This document shows, in pieces, positions 25,938-35,226 of a stretch of DNA of 64,000 nucleotides. Each line of letters begins with the position of its first letter. Position 1 is the stretch's first letter. A program made the translations under genes and the position numbers. The notes beneath the pieces were generated by a model. It ran no database searches and was not told the DNA's origin. It worked only from the letters and a program-made list of their open reading frames with translations. This DNA comes from Lewinellaceae bacterium (lineage in GTDB: Bacteria; Bacteroidota; Bacteroidia; Chitinophagales; Saprospiraceae). The stretch lies in assembly GCA_020636355.1 (NCBI GenBank), contig JACJYB010000013.1, forward strand, positions 76,428 through 140,427. Reading direction: 5' to 3'.

Positions 25938-26510
25938 TTACCTGCGAAACACCACCTTATCGCGCCAATCACCTCTTTCACCGGTTGGCCAGTAATCGTT
26001 TGCGACGGCACCCATATACAGCAAGCCCAACAACGATTGACCTTCCGGTAGATCAAACAACTCCCGCCCATGATTCACTAAAAAACCAGGAGAAGACCAG
26101 TAAGCGCCTATATGATAAGCGGCACAAGTCAACCACATATTCTGAATAGCGCAGGCTACCGCTGCTTCTTCTTCCCAAGCCGGAAGAGAACCCTTGGGGT
26201 CCCGTTGCATCAACAAGACCACCGTGGCTGATGCCTGCAAGGGTTTTTGGGAGATTTTCTTCCACTTCATTTCGGAGAACGCATCTGCGGGTGTAAATTT
26301 TTTAAATGCCCCACCAACAATTTCAGATAGCTCCTGACGGGCTTCACCACTGTATAGTATAAATCGCCAGGGTTCCGTTAACTTGTGTGTCGGAGCCCAG
26401 TTGGCATTTTCGAGTATTTCATTCAATACTTCCTGAGGGATTTCCTGGCCGGTAAACGCGCCTTCAAAAACGGCCCTTCGTTTACGAATTACTTCAGAAA
26501 TAGGGTGCAT
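25938..26510 (-). CDS. Nitroreductase-family flavoprotein
   Basis: This 190-aa protein opens with IRKRRAVF and has the FMN-binding pattern ENANWAPTHKLTEPWRF. Later it has AVACAIQNMWLTCAAYHIGAYWSSP and LLGLLYMGA, all typical of the nitroreductase / NAD(P)H-flavin oxidoreductase family. It probably works as a homodimer. The natural substrate is unknown. It is monocistronic. Confidence 0.9.
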   Translation of the reverse strand: MHPISEVIRKRRAVFEGAFTGQEIPQEVLNEILENANWAPTHKLTEPWRFILYSGEARQELSEIVGGAFKKFTPADAFSEMKWKKISQKPLQASATVVLLMQRDPKGSLPAWEEEAAVACAIQNMWLTCAAYHIGAYWSSPGFLVNHGRELFDLPEGQSLLGLLYMGAVANDYWPTGERGDWRDKVVFRR

Positions 26511-26585
26511 AATTCAGTTTTTTTTTATCATTATCTGTATCGCCGCAAAAATAGATGCTTGCCAATAAAATTCCAGGTATGGAAT

Positions 26586-26612
26586 AAAAAAAGCCACCGG
26601 AAACGATGGCTT
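26586..26612 (-). terminator. Intrinsic terminator of the helix-hairpin-helix gene
   Basis: On the minus strand aagccatcg pairs with cggtggctt (one T-G wobble, 26591-26612), followed by ttttttt. It is about 30 bp beyond the stop of the 26642-27595 gene. Confidence 0.7.
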
Positions 26613-26641
26613 AATTTATTTAGGTTAGAGCAAAATCGGGA

Positions 26642-27595
26642 TCAAGTTTCTTTTCCGCCCTGGAGAAAATGTTGGTAATCATCCAATTCCTGCCATTTGC
26701 CTTCATGCGCGAGTCGCGCTTGTTTCGGCCAGGTACCAGGATCAGCCAGCTTATACCGGTCTCCAGCTGCATCGAGGACCTTCTGAATCTGATCCACGGA
26801 AGTTGCGGCTAATGCTTCCCATGTTTTGATTCCCGCATCATGCAGGAGGCCTTCGATTTTGGGCCCGATCCCTTCGACCAGCTTCAAGTCATCTTTGGTA
26901 AACTTGCGCAACAAGCCCATTTTTATCAGGAGCTTCTCCACTTTCGAATCCGTGGGGCCAGTATTGGTATCTCTACCCGTATCAAGCGCTTTTTGCATCG
27001 CTATCAATTGGGGCCATTCCCCTTTACTTGCCAGGGCCGCTTGGTCTGGCCATGTTGTTGGGTCAATAATTTGATACCGGGTTCCGGATTGGTCCAAAAT
27101 TGCTCGCAACCCTTCCGGAGTCTGCGAGGCAAGTGAAGACCAGGTTTTGATACCGTTGGTTTTCAGGACTTCATCCATTTTGGGACCGATCCCTTCTACC
27201 ACCTGGAGATTGTCTTCTTTCAGCGCTGCATACATATTTGCAGATCCGCGTAACACCTCTCCTCCTGCCAAGGCGCTTACTGCTCCTCCCACCGTAGCAG
27301 AGGCCATTTGGGCGGCGGCTTTTGGTTTTGAAGCAGCTGCTGCTTCCATTTCACGGATACGCCCCCGGAGGGTTGCGTTTTCATTTTCCAAAGCAGTATA
27401 TGCTTTCCGGCACTCTGCCAGGTCCTCTTCCAATTGCTTGGATTTTTTACGACATGCCGCCAATTCCTCTTCGGCTTGTTTCAACAATCCCTGGAATCTA
27501 CCCCAGAGTAACCATCCCAGTAGGAGACCAATCAAAAAAGGCAGCAACCACATCAACCACCAGGGGACGGAACACAGTGAAATCAGAAAAAACAT
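26642..27595 (-). CDS. Membrane-anchored protein with two helix-hairpin-helix-like domains
   Basis: This 317-aa protein begins with a membrane segment (WWLMWLLPFLIGLLLGWLLWG, cited in part), then a coiled coil (residues ~35-85). Two copies of a ~70-residue domain follow: VVEGIGPKMDEVLKTNGIKTW ... DPTTWPDQAALA and LVEGIGPKIEGLLHDAGIKTW ... DPGTWPKQARLA. The EGIGPK core resembles DNA-binding helix-hairpin-helix or the helical domain found with some NADH-quinone oxidoreductase subunits. Which one applies is unclear. It is followed by nothing and preceded by an OmpA-family gene 19 bp upstream, so the two are one operon and may link the envelope layers. Confidence 0.82.
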   Translation of the reverse strand: MFFLISLCSVPWWLMWLLPFLIGLLLGWLLWGRFQGLLKQAEEELAACRKKSKQLEEDLAECRKAYTALENENATLRGRIREMEAAAASKPKAAAQMASATVGGAVSALAGGEVLRGSANMYAALKEDNLQVVEGIGPKMDEVLKTNGIKTWSSLASQTPEGLRAILDQSGTRYQIIDPTTWPDQAALASKGEWPQLIAMQKALDTGRDTNTGPTDSKVEKLLIKMGLLRKFTKDDLKLVEGIGPKIEGLLHDAGIKTWEALAATSVDQIQKVLDAAGDRYKLADPGTWPKQARLAHEGKWQELDDYQHFLQGGKET

Positions 27596-27614
27596 AGTCC
27601 GTTGATTTTAGGTT

Positions 27615-28460
27615 TTATTTAATCAATTCAATTTCTGCACGACGATTCTTCTTGCGATTTGCAGAGCTGGTATTTGGAACCATCGGATCTTTTTCACCTT
27701 TACTGGCTACCGAAATCCGACTGGCATCTACGCCTAATTTGGTGAGGTAATCACGGACGACCTCGGCTCGCCACATGCCAAGATGATAATTACTTGCATC
27801 GGTTCCCAAATCACACGTATGACCGGTAATGACCACTTTCTCATCGGTCTTCGATAATCTTTCAGCCAGATCGGCGAGGTATTTTTCGATATCCGGGTCG
27901 TCTATCCGGCGGGTGGAGTTGTACGGGAAATAGACGATGGCTTTGTTATCAATTTCCTTGATGGTTTCTTTAAAGATTGCATAGTCGAAACGCACACTCC
28001 GGAACGGATTGTCATTAATACCCTCCCGGTCAGGAACCAATTCACCAGCAAACTGAAATTTATCGTCATTTTCTCCAGGCCATAGCTTCATCTTGGTGGC
28101 ATGCGCCCTGGCGACACCAAGATTTTCATAACTGGTATTGTTGGCCTCACCGGCAAAATACTGACCGGTGACCCGAAGTTTCTGATCTGCTTGCAGGTTG
28201 GAAAGCAAAGAGTCACGCAACTGTTCATATCCAGCTCCTAAAATCGGGTCATCACTGCTAAACCGGAATAATATTGGGCCTGTTTCCGCAGTAAAAGCCG
28301 GCGTGGTAACAGCTGGTTTTTCGGGTGCTTCGTTGATGATCTTTTCCGTGCCCTGCGTGGCCGTATTCTCACTGGGACAACATTCCTGTTGCATGGAACA
28401 CATGTAATATCCCAACAGGAAATAGAGTATCAGTAAGATAATAATCCATACTGTTCTCAT
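27615..28460 (-). CDS. OmpA-family peptidoglycan-binding protein
   Basis: This 281-aa protein has an N-terminal membrane anchor (VWIIILLILYFLLGYYMC). The first ~140 residues contain a divergent OmpA-like module (LRVTGQYFAGE, LGVARAHATKMKLW). The C-terminal OmpA domain is clear: YFPYNSTRRIDDPDIEKYL, VVITGHTCDLGTDASNYHLG, RAEVVRDYLTKLGVDASRI and ANRKKNRRAEIEL. It probably binds peptidoglycan. Two OmpA-like modules in tandem are unusual. It is in one operon with the helix-hairpin-helix gene. Confidence 0.88.
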   Translation of the reverse strand: MRTVWIIILLILYFLLGYYMCSMQQECCPSENTATQGTEKIINEAPEKPAVTTPAFTAETGPILFRFSSDDPILGAGYEQLRDSLLSNLQADQKLRVTGQYFAGEANNTSYENLGVARAHATKMKLWPGENDDKFQFAGELVPDREGINDNPFRSVRFDYAIFKETIKEIDNKAIVYFPYNSTRRIDDPDIEKYLADLAERLSKTDEKVVITGHTCDLGTDASNYHLGMWRAEVVRDYLTKLGVDASRISVASKGEKDPMVPNTSSANRKKNRRAEIELIK

Positions 28461-28690
28461 TCGAAATTGATTTTTAGTGCCTTTAAGATATTAAAAACAA
28501 CACTATATTTTCTTGATCCAGTCTAAAATCAACAAGCTGTCCCTTAGAAATTTAAGTAAAATTTGGGGTATTAAGAGAATGGATCGACAAAATTATTGAT
28601 ATGCAATAAAACAATATGTGTTGGATGCCCTCTTTTCTACGATCGAGGGTCATGCGATCCCTAGTTTTGGAGTAACAAGACTAACTCCAG

Positions 28691-30682
28691 ATGCTATATC
28701 CGATGTTGGCAAAACCCAGATACCCGATACTGTACTTCACGCTCCCCTTCCTGGCCGGGGCCGTGCTCGCAAAATTGCCACCTTTCAACAATTCACTACC
28801 GCTCGTCTTCATCTTGTTTGATCTGGGAATCCTGGCAGTTATTGCGGTTTTGGCAAAGCATCAACCGATCTTCAACGGGATATTCTGGATTAACCTGGCA
28901 TTGATGTCCTTTTTCAGCGGCAATTGGTTATCGATTGAATCCTCAAAGCTTACCGGGTTAGACCAGTTTGAACCACCCCGGATGATGCAAATATCCGGAG
29001 TGATTGAACAACAGACCGAAACAAAAAATGGTCAATTTCTCCTGGTACGGAGTCAGTCTGTACGGTTGGAAGGTTTGAAACCGGTCCGATGCGTTGACTT
29101 ACTACAGGTTTATTTCCCGTCAAAAAAAAGAAGGTATAAAGGAAGTCAGATCGTATGCCAGGGCAAACTACGAAGACAGTCTCCCAGCACTTCGTTTCAG
29201 GAAGTAAACTGGTTCGCAATTCGTGAGGAGCAAAGCATAAATCACATCATGTGGATTCAGGACACGAGCAGGGTAAAGGTTATTCAATCATCCTGGTGGG
29301 AGGATCAATTAGCCAATTATAATCAGATCCTCTCTTCAAAAATCCGCAATTCCATCAATTCTCCCGGAAATCAGATCCTTGAGGCCATGTTATTAGGCAA
29401 TAAATCTACCCTGGAACCCGGCACCAAAAAGGTCTTTCGTGAATCCGGGACTGCCCATGTTCTGGCAATATCCGGTTTACATGCCGGTATCCTCTATGTA
29501 TTTGTTCTTTGGATTCTGCGCATTGCCGGGCTTGCAATTGGCTACCGTGGTCTTTTACCGATCGCGGTTGCCCTAGCATGCCTGTGGGTCTATGCTTGCC
29601 TGACTGGAATGCAACCACCCATAATGCGGACAACAATTCTATTAACGCTCTTGCAGACCGGGCGGCTTCTCTTCCGGGAGATCTCATCGATTACTTTATT
29701 ATCCTTCATAGCGGTCGTTTTTTTACTTTACGATCCCCTACTCTTATGGAATACCGGGTTTGAACTCTCATTCCTTGCTGTAAGCGGGATTTTGTTGTTT
29801 TACCCGCATTTGATTCGCATGGCCCATGGAAAATCCAAAGTTATCCGCTATATATGGGGATTAATCAGCGTATCCATCGCTGCCCAATCCTTTATATTGC
29901 CGCTCATGCTATTTCGGTTTCACTACCTACCTACTTATTTTATCATTGCTTCCTTATTTGCAGTACCACTAACTGGCCTTATTTTGACCGGAACCTTTGC
30001 CACACTGCTATTTGGGGCCTGGGTACCCTGGATCCAACACTGGGGATGGAAAGGCATAGACCTGCTTACAAAAGGGTTGTTTGAGGGACTAAACTTATTT
30101 CAAGATTTGCCTTATTCCAACTTGGGCCCGGTTCACTTTCCGGGCTTCGCCCTTATTCCGCTTACTTTGTTCATGGTCCTTTGTTTGTATGCCTTTGCCG
30201 CTAGACCTTCTTTTCCGGCAACCCTATTTGGAGGGATCTTATTCGCCGGGACAGCATCCTACCTTTTAATGCAACGCCCATCCAGTGTACTTGTCGAGTC
30301 TACGGCTGGATTAGTCATTATTCATTTTATGGATAAACCCTTTTGCTACGATTGGATTATTCAAGGCAAACTCCCATCCAATCCGGAATCCGGCCAAACG
30401 GAAGAACTTCCTTCAACGTTTCACCTAGCATACGACCGGATAGGCGTCCTCCTTCCCAAGTACTATAGCAGTCAAGGCCTTTATAGGTACCGGGATTTGG
30501 TTCAATTTAATTCCCACTGGTATACCACTGAATCAGCTATCCAATTGTTGTCGAAAAGTCAACTATCCAATGCAACCATTTTCGCCTATGCCGATGAAAA
30601 ACAATGTATGCACGACCATAGCTCAAAGCCGGTCTATTGTTCTACAGCGCTTCAAAAACAAGGGTTTCAATGGATCGAGTAA
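28691..30682 (+). CDS. comEC: ComEC/Rec2 DNA-uptake channel
   Basis: ComEC forms the inner-membrane channel that passes single-stranded DNA into the cytoplasm in transformation. This 663-aa protein has an N-terminal DUF4131-like region, then the Competence domain (EAMLLGNKSTLEPGTKKVFRESG spanned in part, HVLAISGLHAGILYV, ITLLSFIAVVFLLYDPLLLWNTGFELSFLAVSGI). The C-terminal metallo-beta-lactamase-like domain of longer ComEC proteins is not visible: the last ~150 residues lack HxHxDH. Its 3' end overlaps the ComEA-like gene by 13 bp. Confidence 0.93.
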   Translation: MLYPMLAKPRYPILYFTLPFLAGAVLAKLPPFNNSLPLVFILFDLGILAVIAVLAKHQPIFNGIFWINLALMSFFSGNWLSIESSKLTGLDQFEPPRMMQISGVIEQQTETKNGQFLLVRSQSVRLEGLKPVRCVDLLQVYFPSKKRRYKGSQIVCQGKLRRQSPSTSFQEVNWFAIREEQSINHIMWIQDTSRVKVIQSSWWEDQLANYNQILSSKIRNSINSPGNQILEAMLLGNKSTLEPGTKKVFRESGTAHVLAISGLHAGILYVFVLWILRIAGLAIGYRGLLPIAVALACLWVYACLTGMQPPIMRTTILLTLLQTGRLLFREISSITLLSFIAVVFLLYDPLLLWNTGFELSFLAVSGILLFYPHLIRMAHGKSKVIRYIWGLISVSIAAQSFILPLMLFRFHYLPTYFIIASLFAVPLTGLILTGTFATLLFGAWVPWIQHWGWKGIDLLTKGLFEGLNLFQDLPYSNLGPVHFPGFALIPLTLFMVLCLYAFAARPSFPATLFGGILFAGTASYLLMQRPSSVLVESTAGLVIIHFMDKPFCYDWIIQGKLPSNPESGQTEELPSTFHLAYDRIGVLLPKYYSSQGLYRYRDLVQFNSHWYTTESAIQLLSKSQLSNATIFAYADEKQCMHDHSSKPVYCSTALQKQGFQWIE

Positions 30683-31563
30683 AACCAATCAAACCAACCT
30701 TCACCAGGTATCAACGGGATCGCACTGCTGGTCTTATCCTGATATCTTTTTCCATCGGGGCAATCGCCTGGTATCATTTTTATCATCAAGTGCGTCCGTT
30801 AAATGAAAAGACACTACTCGCGATTATGGATCGGGCGGCTGAATACTACGATTCGCTAGATGCTGCAACCATTCCGCATCCGGATGAGACCATTTCAACA
30901 ATACATGCCTCCGAGAAACGAAAAATACATACGGACAACTATCCGGAAGTTGATGTGGTAAAAAGTTTACCAACGCAAAGTCGAACTGAAGCTGAATTTC
31001 TCGATTTACCTTCTGCTCCGGCTACCAATGTAGTCGCCTGGACACCACAATCACCCTCCTCTGATTCGGCACCTGCTATTAAACGGGCTAAGTCAGGAAC
31101 TAATCCCAGGAATTCTCCGGAACGCAAAATTATTCCGATTGATATCAACCGGTCAGAGGCCTTGGACTGGGAGAGTTTACCAGGAATAGGGCCGTATTAT
31201 GCAAAAAAGATACTGGCGTACCGGGATAAGCTCGGTGGGTTTTATAAAAAAGAACAGGTCCGTGAAACCTGGAAACTACCGGATTCTACCTATCAAAAAA
31301 TTGCTCCGTTCCTGATTGAGTCATCCACCCTGAGAACCATGGATTTAAATCAAGTAGATATTCCATCACTGGCGAGCCATCCATACCTAACCTGGAAAGA
31401 CGCGAACCTTATCGTCCGCTATCGGCAGCAACACGGGCGATATTTGTTCATCGAAGATCTATTCAATATCCATGCTTTCGATAGTACTTATTTAAGTCGC
31501 GTAATTCCTTATTTTAAAGTGGAACCAACCAATCCTCCCATTACTTCCGGAGGCGCCGGGTAA
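30670..31563 (+). CDS. ComEA-like helix-hairpin-helix protein
   Basis: The start is set at 30670 (MDRVKPIKPTF), overlapping comEC by 13 bp. A single membrane segment (TAGLILISFSIGAIAWYHF) is followed by a ~110-residue low-complexity linker and two or three helix-hairpin-helix units: INRSEALDWESLPGIGPYYAKKI, AYRDKLGGFYKKEQV and LNQVDIPSLASHPYLTWKDAN. ComEA proteins bind incoming double-stranded DNA. The length and three HhH units are more than in classical ComEA. Position right after comEC supports a DNA-uptake role. Confidence 0.88.
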   Translation: MDRVKPIKPTFTRYQRDRTAGLILISFSIGAIAWYHFYHQVRPLNEKTLLAIMDRAAEYYDSLDAATIPHPDETISTIHASEKRKIHTDNYPEVDVVKSLPTQSRTEAEFLDLPSAPATNVVAWTPQSPSSDSAPAIKRAKSGTNPRNSPERKIIPIDINRSEALDWESLPGIGPYYAKKILAYRDKLGGFYKKEQVRETWKLPDSTYQKIAPFLIESSTLRTMDLNQVDIPSLASHPYLTWKDANLIVRYRQQHGRYLFIEDLFNIHAFDSTYLSRVIPYFKVEPTNPPITSGGAG

Positions 31564-31645
31564 ACATTGCAATGAAAATATATTCCCCAGAAATCCGATG
31601 GGTTCTCAACACCCACCGGCATTTCCTGTTAGTAAAGGATATTTG

Positions 31646-33472
31646 ATGTATCATTGCATCGACAATTCACGTGTTGTGAAGAACCTGGCTGCATTAAATC
31701 ATTACATTCTAAGGTACAAATGGAAATTTCTGATGGGGTTTCTGTTTGTTGCATTGTCCAATTATTTCAATGTACTCCAACCGCAAATGGTCCGCCAAGC
31801 GCTGGACCTGGTGGTTCAAAACATCAGCTTGTACCGAATGCAACAGGGATTCGCCCACCAGACAGATCTCTACAAATCCATAGGTACCGGTTTGTTGATC
31901 TTCGGTCTACTCGTGATTCTCTTTGCCCTACTGATGGGATTTTTCATGTACTGGATGCGGCAAACGATTATTGTAATGTCCCGGCTGATCGAGTACGATA
32001 TCCGCAAGGACATTTATCTGCATTATCAGACCCTGGATCAGGCATTTTTCCGTAGAAACAAGACGGGAGACCTGATGGCACGTATCACCGAGGACGTTTC
32101 TAAAGTTCGGATGTATCTGGGTCCAGGTATCCTTTATGCCATGAACCTGATTACTCTATTCATCCTGGTGGTAGGAAGCATGGTAAAAGTTAATCTGGAA
32201 TTAACCATCTATACGCTGGCACCGCTTCCACTTTTGTCCATATCTATCTATTACATAAGTAATATTATCAACCGAAAGTCTGAGGTAATCCAACGACAGC
32301 TTTCCAGGTTAAACAGTATTGCTCAGGAAATATACTCGGGCATCCGGGTTGTCAAATCGTATGTACAAGAGAAGTTTCTGGTCAAATACTTTGATGAAGA
32401 GTGCCGTGATTACCAAGAAAAGAGCATGCAGATGGTGACTGCGGATGCTTTGTTTTTTCCCATAATCATTTTTTTTATCGGCATTTCATCCGTTCTGTCC
32501 ATCTACATTGGGGGCATCAAGGTAAATCAAGGGTTGATTACCGCGGGTAACATTGCGGAATTTGTGATCTATATCAATATGCTTACCTGGCCGGTAACCG
32601 CAATTGGATGGATTGCCTCTATCGTTCAACAGGCAGAAGCATCCCAAAAGCGCCTGAATGAGTTTTTAGACACTGAATCCACGATAAAAAACCCGGATAA
32701 GGATGCGAAACCATTAAGTGGCAATGTTCAGTTTGACAATGTTTCTTTCATCTATCCGGATACCGGGGTTGATGCCTTAAAGAAAGTTTCCTTCCAACTT
32801 AAAGCTGGTGAAAAACTGGCTATACTCGGCCGGACCGGGTCAGGAAAAAGCACGATATGTGACCTATTGTTAAGAATGTATGATGTCAGCGACGGATACA
32901 TCAGACTGGATGGGACAGACCTGAGAGCTCTTCGCCTGGAGGATATTCGCAAAAATATTGCCTATGTCCCGCAGGATGTGTTTTTGTTTTCAGACACCAT
33001 TGCGGACAACATCAGTTTTGGCCTGGATGCCAATCCTCCCGAGGAAGTACTGGATCGTTATGCCGAATATGCTTCCGTGCAGGAGGAGATAGATTCACTA
33101 CCTAATCGTTACAATGCCATGGTGGGTGAACGAGGGGTTACCTTATCCGGAGGTCAGAAGCAACGAATCTCCATTGCCCGTGCACTCATCAAGGACCCAA
33201 AGATCGTTGTACTGGATGATTGCCTTTCTGCGGTGGATACCAAGACGGAAAGACAGATCCTGGACCATCTTCAATCCGGGCTTTCGAAAAAAACAGTCAT
33301 CATGGTCACGCACCGGGTAACCGGGATAACCAATTTTGACCATATTCTGGTATTGGATAAAGGGAGAATGGTCGAATATGGAAATCATGACTCACTCTAT
33401 GCCAGACAAGGCTATTACTTCAAAATGGTCGAACAACAAAGGCTGGAGGAAGAACAAATTAAATTGCAGTGA
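31646..33472 (+). CDS. ABC half-transporter with degenerate catalytic site
   Basis: The start is placed at 31646 (MYHCIDNSR), preceded by aaagga; the ATG at 31598 lacks such a site. The protein has six membrane segments, then a nucleotide-binding domain with Walker A GRTGSGKST, signature LSGGQKQRISIARAL and H-loop VTHRVTG. Walker B reads IVVLDDCLSAVD, so the catalytic Glu is an Asp. This is typical of the non-catalytic partner in heterodimeric exporters (MdlA/YheI side), which need a second half. No partner gene is adjacent; the only other ABC exporter in the window is at 19313-21088. Confidence 0.9.
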   Translation: MYHCIDNSRVVKNLAALNHYILRYKWKFLMGFLFVALSNYFNVLQPQMVRQALDLVVQNISLYRMQQGFAHQTDLYKSIGTGLLIFGLLVILFALLMGFFMYWMRQTIIVMSRLIEYDIRKDIYLHYQTLDQAFFRRNKTGDLMARITEDVSKVRMYLGPGILYAMNLITLFILVVGSMVKVNLELTIYTLAPLPLLSISIYYISNIINRKSEVIQRQLSRLNSIAQEIYSGIRVVKSYVQEKFLVKYFDEECRDYQEKSMQMVTADALFFPIIIFFIGISSVLSIYIGGIKVNQGLITAGNIAEFVIYINMLTWPVTAIGWIASIVQQAEASQKRLNEFLDTESTIKNPDKDAKPLSGNVQFDNVSFIYPDTGVDALKKVSFQLKAGEKLAILGRTGSGKSTICDLLLRMYDVSDGYIRLDGTDLRALRLEDIRKNIAYVPQDVFLFSDTIADNISFGLDANPPEEVLDRYAEYASVQEEIDSLPNRYNAMVGERGVTLSGGQKQRISIARALIKDPKIVVLDDCLSAVDTKTERQILDHLQSGLSKKTVIMVTHRVTGITNFDHILVLDKGRMVEYGNHDSLYARQGYYFKMVEQQRLEEEQIKLQ

Positions 33473-33537
33473 ATTAGGACAAATCCACAGAATTTTTAAT
33501 TTTGTTAACAAATGATTGCTAATCAAAATGGAGCACC

Positions 33538-33900
33538 GTGGATAACGAAAGGTCTGGACGAAGATTTGAAAGCGTATACTCGACAAAAGTAAGAGCTGGC
33601 AGAAGGAGAACGTATTTTTTTGACGTCAGAAAAACCAAAGGAGAGGATTTCTACATAACGCTTACAGAGAGTACCAAAAAGTTTAATGATGGCGGTTATG
33701 AGCGGCATAAAATTTTCCTTTACAAGGAGGATTTTAATCGTTTTCTTGCTGCTCTCGAAGACACCATCCAGCATGTAAAAACTTCGCTGATGCCGGATTA
33801 TGACTATGATGAGTTTGACCATCAATACGATGAAGAATCTGAAAACAGCATGGATGACACGAATGAGAACAATGCTGCAGAGGAAGATATGAATTGGTGA
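33538..33900 (+). CDS. PUR-alpha-like nucleic-acid-binding protein (DUF3276)
   Basis: This 120-aa protein opens with a GTG codon; the ATG at 33528 is out of frame. The pattern STKVRAGRRRTYFFDVRKTKGED, then ITLTESTKKF and HKIFLYKEDFNRFL, matches the single PUR repeat of the Bacteroidota DUF3276 family, known to bind single-stranded DNA or RNA. The C-terminal ~35 residues are acidic (DDTNENNAAEEDMNW) and probably disordered. It is monocistronic with a strong terminator 90 bp downstream. Confidence 0.93.
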   Translation: MDNERSGRRFESVYSTKVRAGRRRTYFFDVRKTKGEDFYITLTESTKKFNDGGYERHKIFLYKEDFNRFLAALEDTIQHVKTSLMPDYDYDEFDHQYDEESENSMDDTNENNAAEEDMNW

Positions 33901-33989
33901 TTACTTCCTGCTGTACCTGTTGAAATTTATTCATCATCTCGGAGTCAGTAGGTACTGCTGCCTCATCCCTACAAAAAATAAGCCTCTAT

Positions 33990-34027
33990 TTGCCTTTCAA
34001 TCGCAACTTTGAAAGGCAATTTTGTTT
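33990..34027 (+). terminator. Intrinsic terminator of the PUR-alpha gene
   Basis: A perfect 11-bp stem (ttgcctttcaa/ttgaaaggcaa, 33990-34019, 8-nt loop) is followed by ttttgttt. It sits between the PUR stop and the next gene. It argues against the in-frame TTG at 34009 as a start for the ThiF gene. Confidence 0.9.
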
Positions 34028-34035
34028 ATTTAGGT

Positions 34036-35187
34036 ATGTTTCACACTAATCTCGAAAATACAAGTCGCTATATCCGGCAGATGAATTTACCGGACATCGG
34101 TGAAATCGGCCAACAAAGGCTTGCAGATGCCAGGGTACTGATTATCGGAGCGGGTGGACTCGGAGTTCCCAATCTGCAATACCTGGCGGCAGCCGGTGTG
34201 GGAACGATCGGGCTGGTTGACGGAGATAAAGTTAGCCTCAGTAATTTGCACCGTCAGGTCCTTTACCGGGAAGCAGATGTTCATAAACCGAAGGTACAAG
34301 TCGCTGTTCAGCATTTATTGGACTTGAATCATCATATCCGGATAATTCCCTATGAGACCTATCTGAACCGTGATAATATATTGGAAATTTTCACTGGTTA
34401 TGACCTCGTCATCGATGGAACCGATAAGATACCGGTAAGATACCTCATCAATGATGCTTGTTATCGCCTGCGAATTCCCTTCATTTATGGCTCTATCTAT
34501 CGTTACGATGGGCAGGTTGCCGTTTTTAATGCATTGCAGGAAGATGGAAGCAGGAGCACCAACTACCGGGACGTATTCCCTACCCCACCGCCTCCCAACG
34601 CCATACCGGATTGTATTGATGGCGGCGTTATCGGGCCCCTTCCCGCAATCGTGGGAAACATACAGGCTTTTCAGGCGATGCAATATCTCCTGACTGGAAA
34701 ATGCAGCTTGATCAACACCTTATTGACCATCGATGCCTCCTCGATGGACTTCCGCCATATCCGGATCAAAATGCTGAAAGAAAATCCCCTCTACCACCAT
34801 GAACCGGAAGCAACACCACTCATCGATTACGATGCTTTTTGCAAACAATCCTCACAACTCAATCAACCTATGAAATCAGTTAATGTGAAACAACTCAAAT
34901 TAATGCTGGATGCCGGAGAAGATATCCAGGTCATTGATGTCCGGGAACCGTATGAATACGATATCGTAAACATCGGCGCTACCCTGATGCCCATGAGCCA
35001 AATCGGCAACTACGTCGATGAGATTCTGAAAGACAAACCGGTGATCGTGCACTGTCGGAGCGGCAAGCGCAGTGGAGATATCATCCAATGGCTTGAATCC
35101 GAATATGGATACGATAACCTATACAACCTGGAAGGCGGCATTCTGGCCTGGGCAGATGAGATCGACTCTTCTCTTCCCAAATACTAA
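34036..35187 (+). CDS. HesA/MoeB/ThiF adenylyltransferase fused to rhodanese
   Basis: This ~383-aa two-domain protein starts at the ATG at 34036. The N-terminal E1-like domain has the nucleotide loop VLIIGAGGLGVPNLQYL, DGDKVSLSNLHRQVL and VIDGTDKIPVRYLIND. It should adenylate the C-terminus of a ThiS- or MoaD-like sulfur carrier. The C-terminal rhodanese domain (residues ~275-383) has an intact active-site loop VIVHCRSGKRSGD. The two zinc-binding CxxC pairs of MoeB are absent: NYRDVFPTPPPP replaces CYRCLFP, and ENPLYHH replaces the second pair. Its carrier partner is not in the window, so thiamine versus molybdopterin versus other use is undecided. Confidence 0.9.
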   Translation: MFHTNLENTSRYIRQMNLPDIGEIGQQRLADARVLIIGAGGLGVPNLQYLAAAGVGTIGLVDGDKVSLSNLHRQVLYREADVHKPKVQVAVQHLLDLNHHIRIIPYETYLNRDNILEIFTGYDLVIDGTDKIPVRYLINDACYRLRIPFIYGSIYRYDGQVAVFNALQEDGSRSTNYRDVFPTPPPPNAIPDCIDGGVIGPLPAIVGNIQAFQAMQYLLTGKCSLINTLLTIDASSMDFRHIRIKMLKENPLYHHEPEATPLIDYDAFCKQSSQLNQPMKSVNVKQLKLMLDAGEDIQVIDVREPYEYDIVNIGATLMPMSQIGNYVDEILKDKPVIVHCRSGKRSGDIIQWLESEYGYDNLYNLEGGILAWADEIDSSLPKY

Positions 35188-35226
35188 GATTTAATTCCTC
35201 ATTCAATAACCTAAATTAATTAACAC

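Noticed and set aside
34009..34035. TTG at 34009 as start of the ThiF-rhodanese gene
   Set aside because: It lies within the stem of the upstream intrinsic terminator; the ATG at 34036 gives the family N-terminus.
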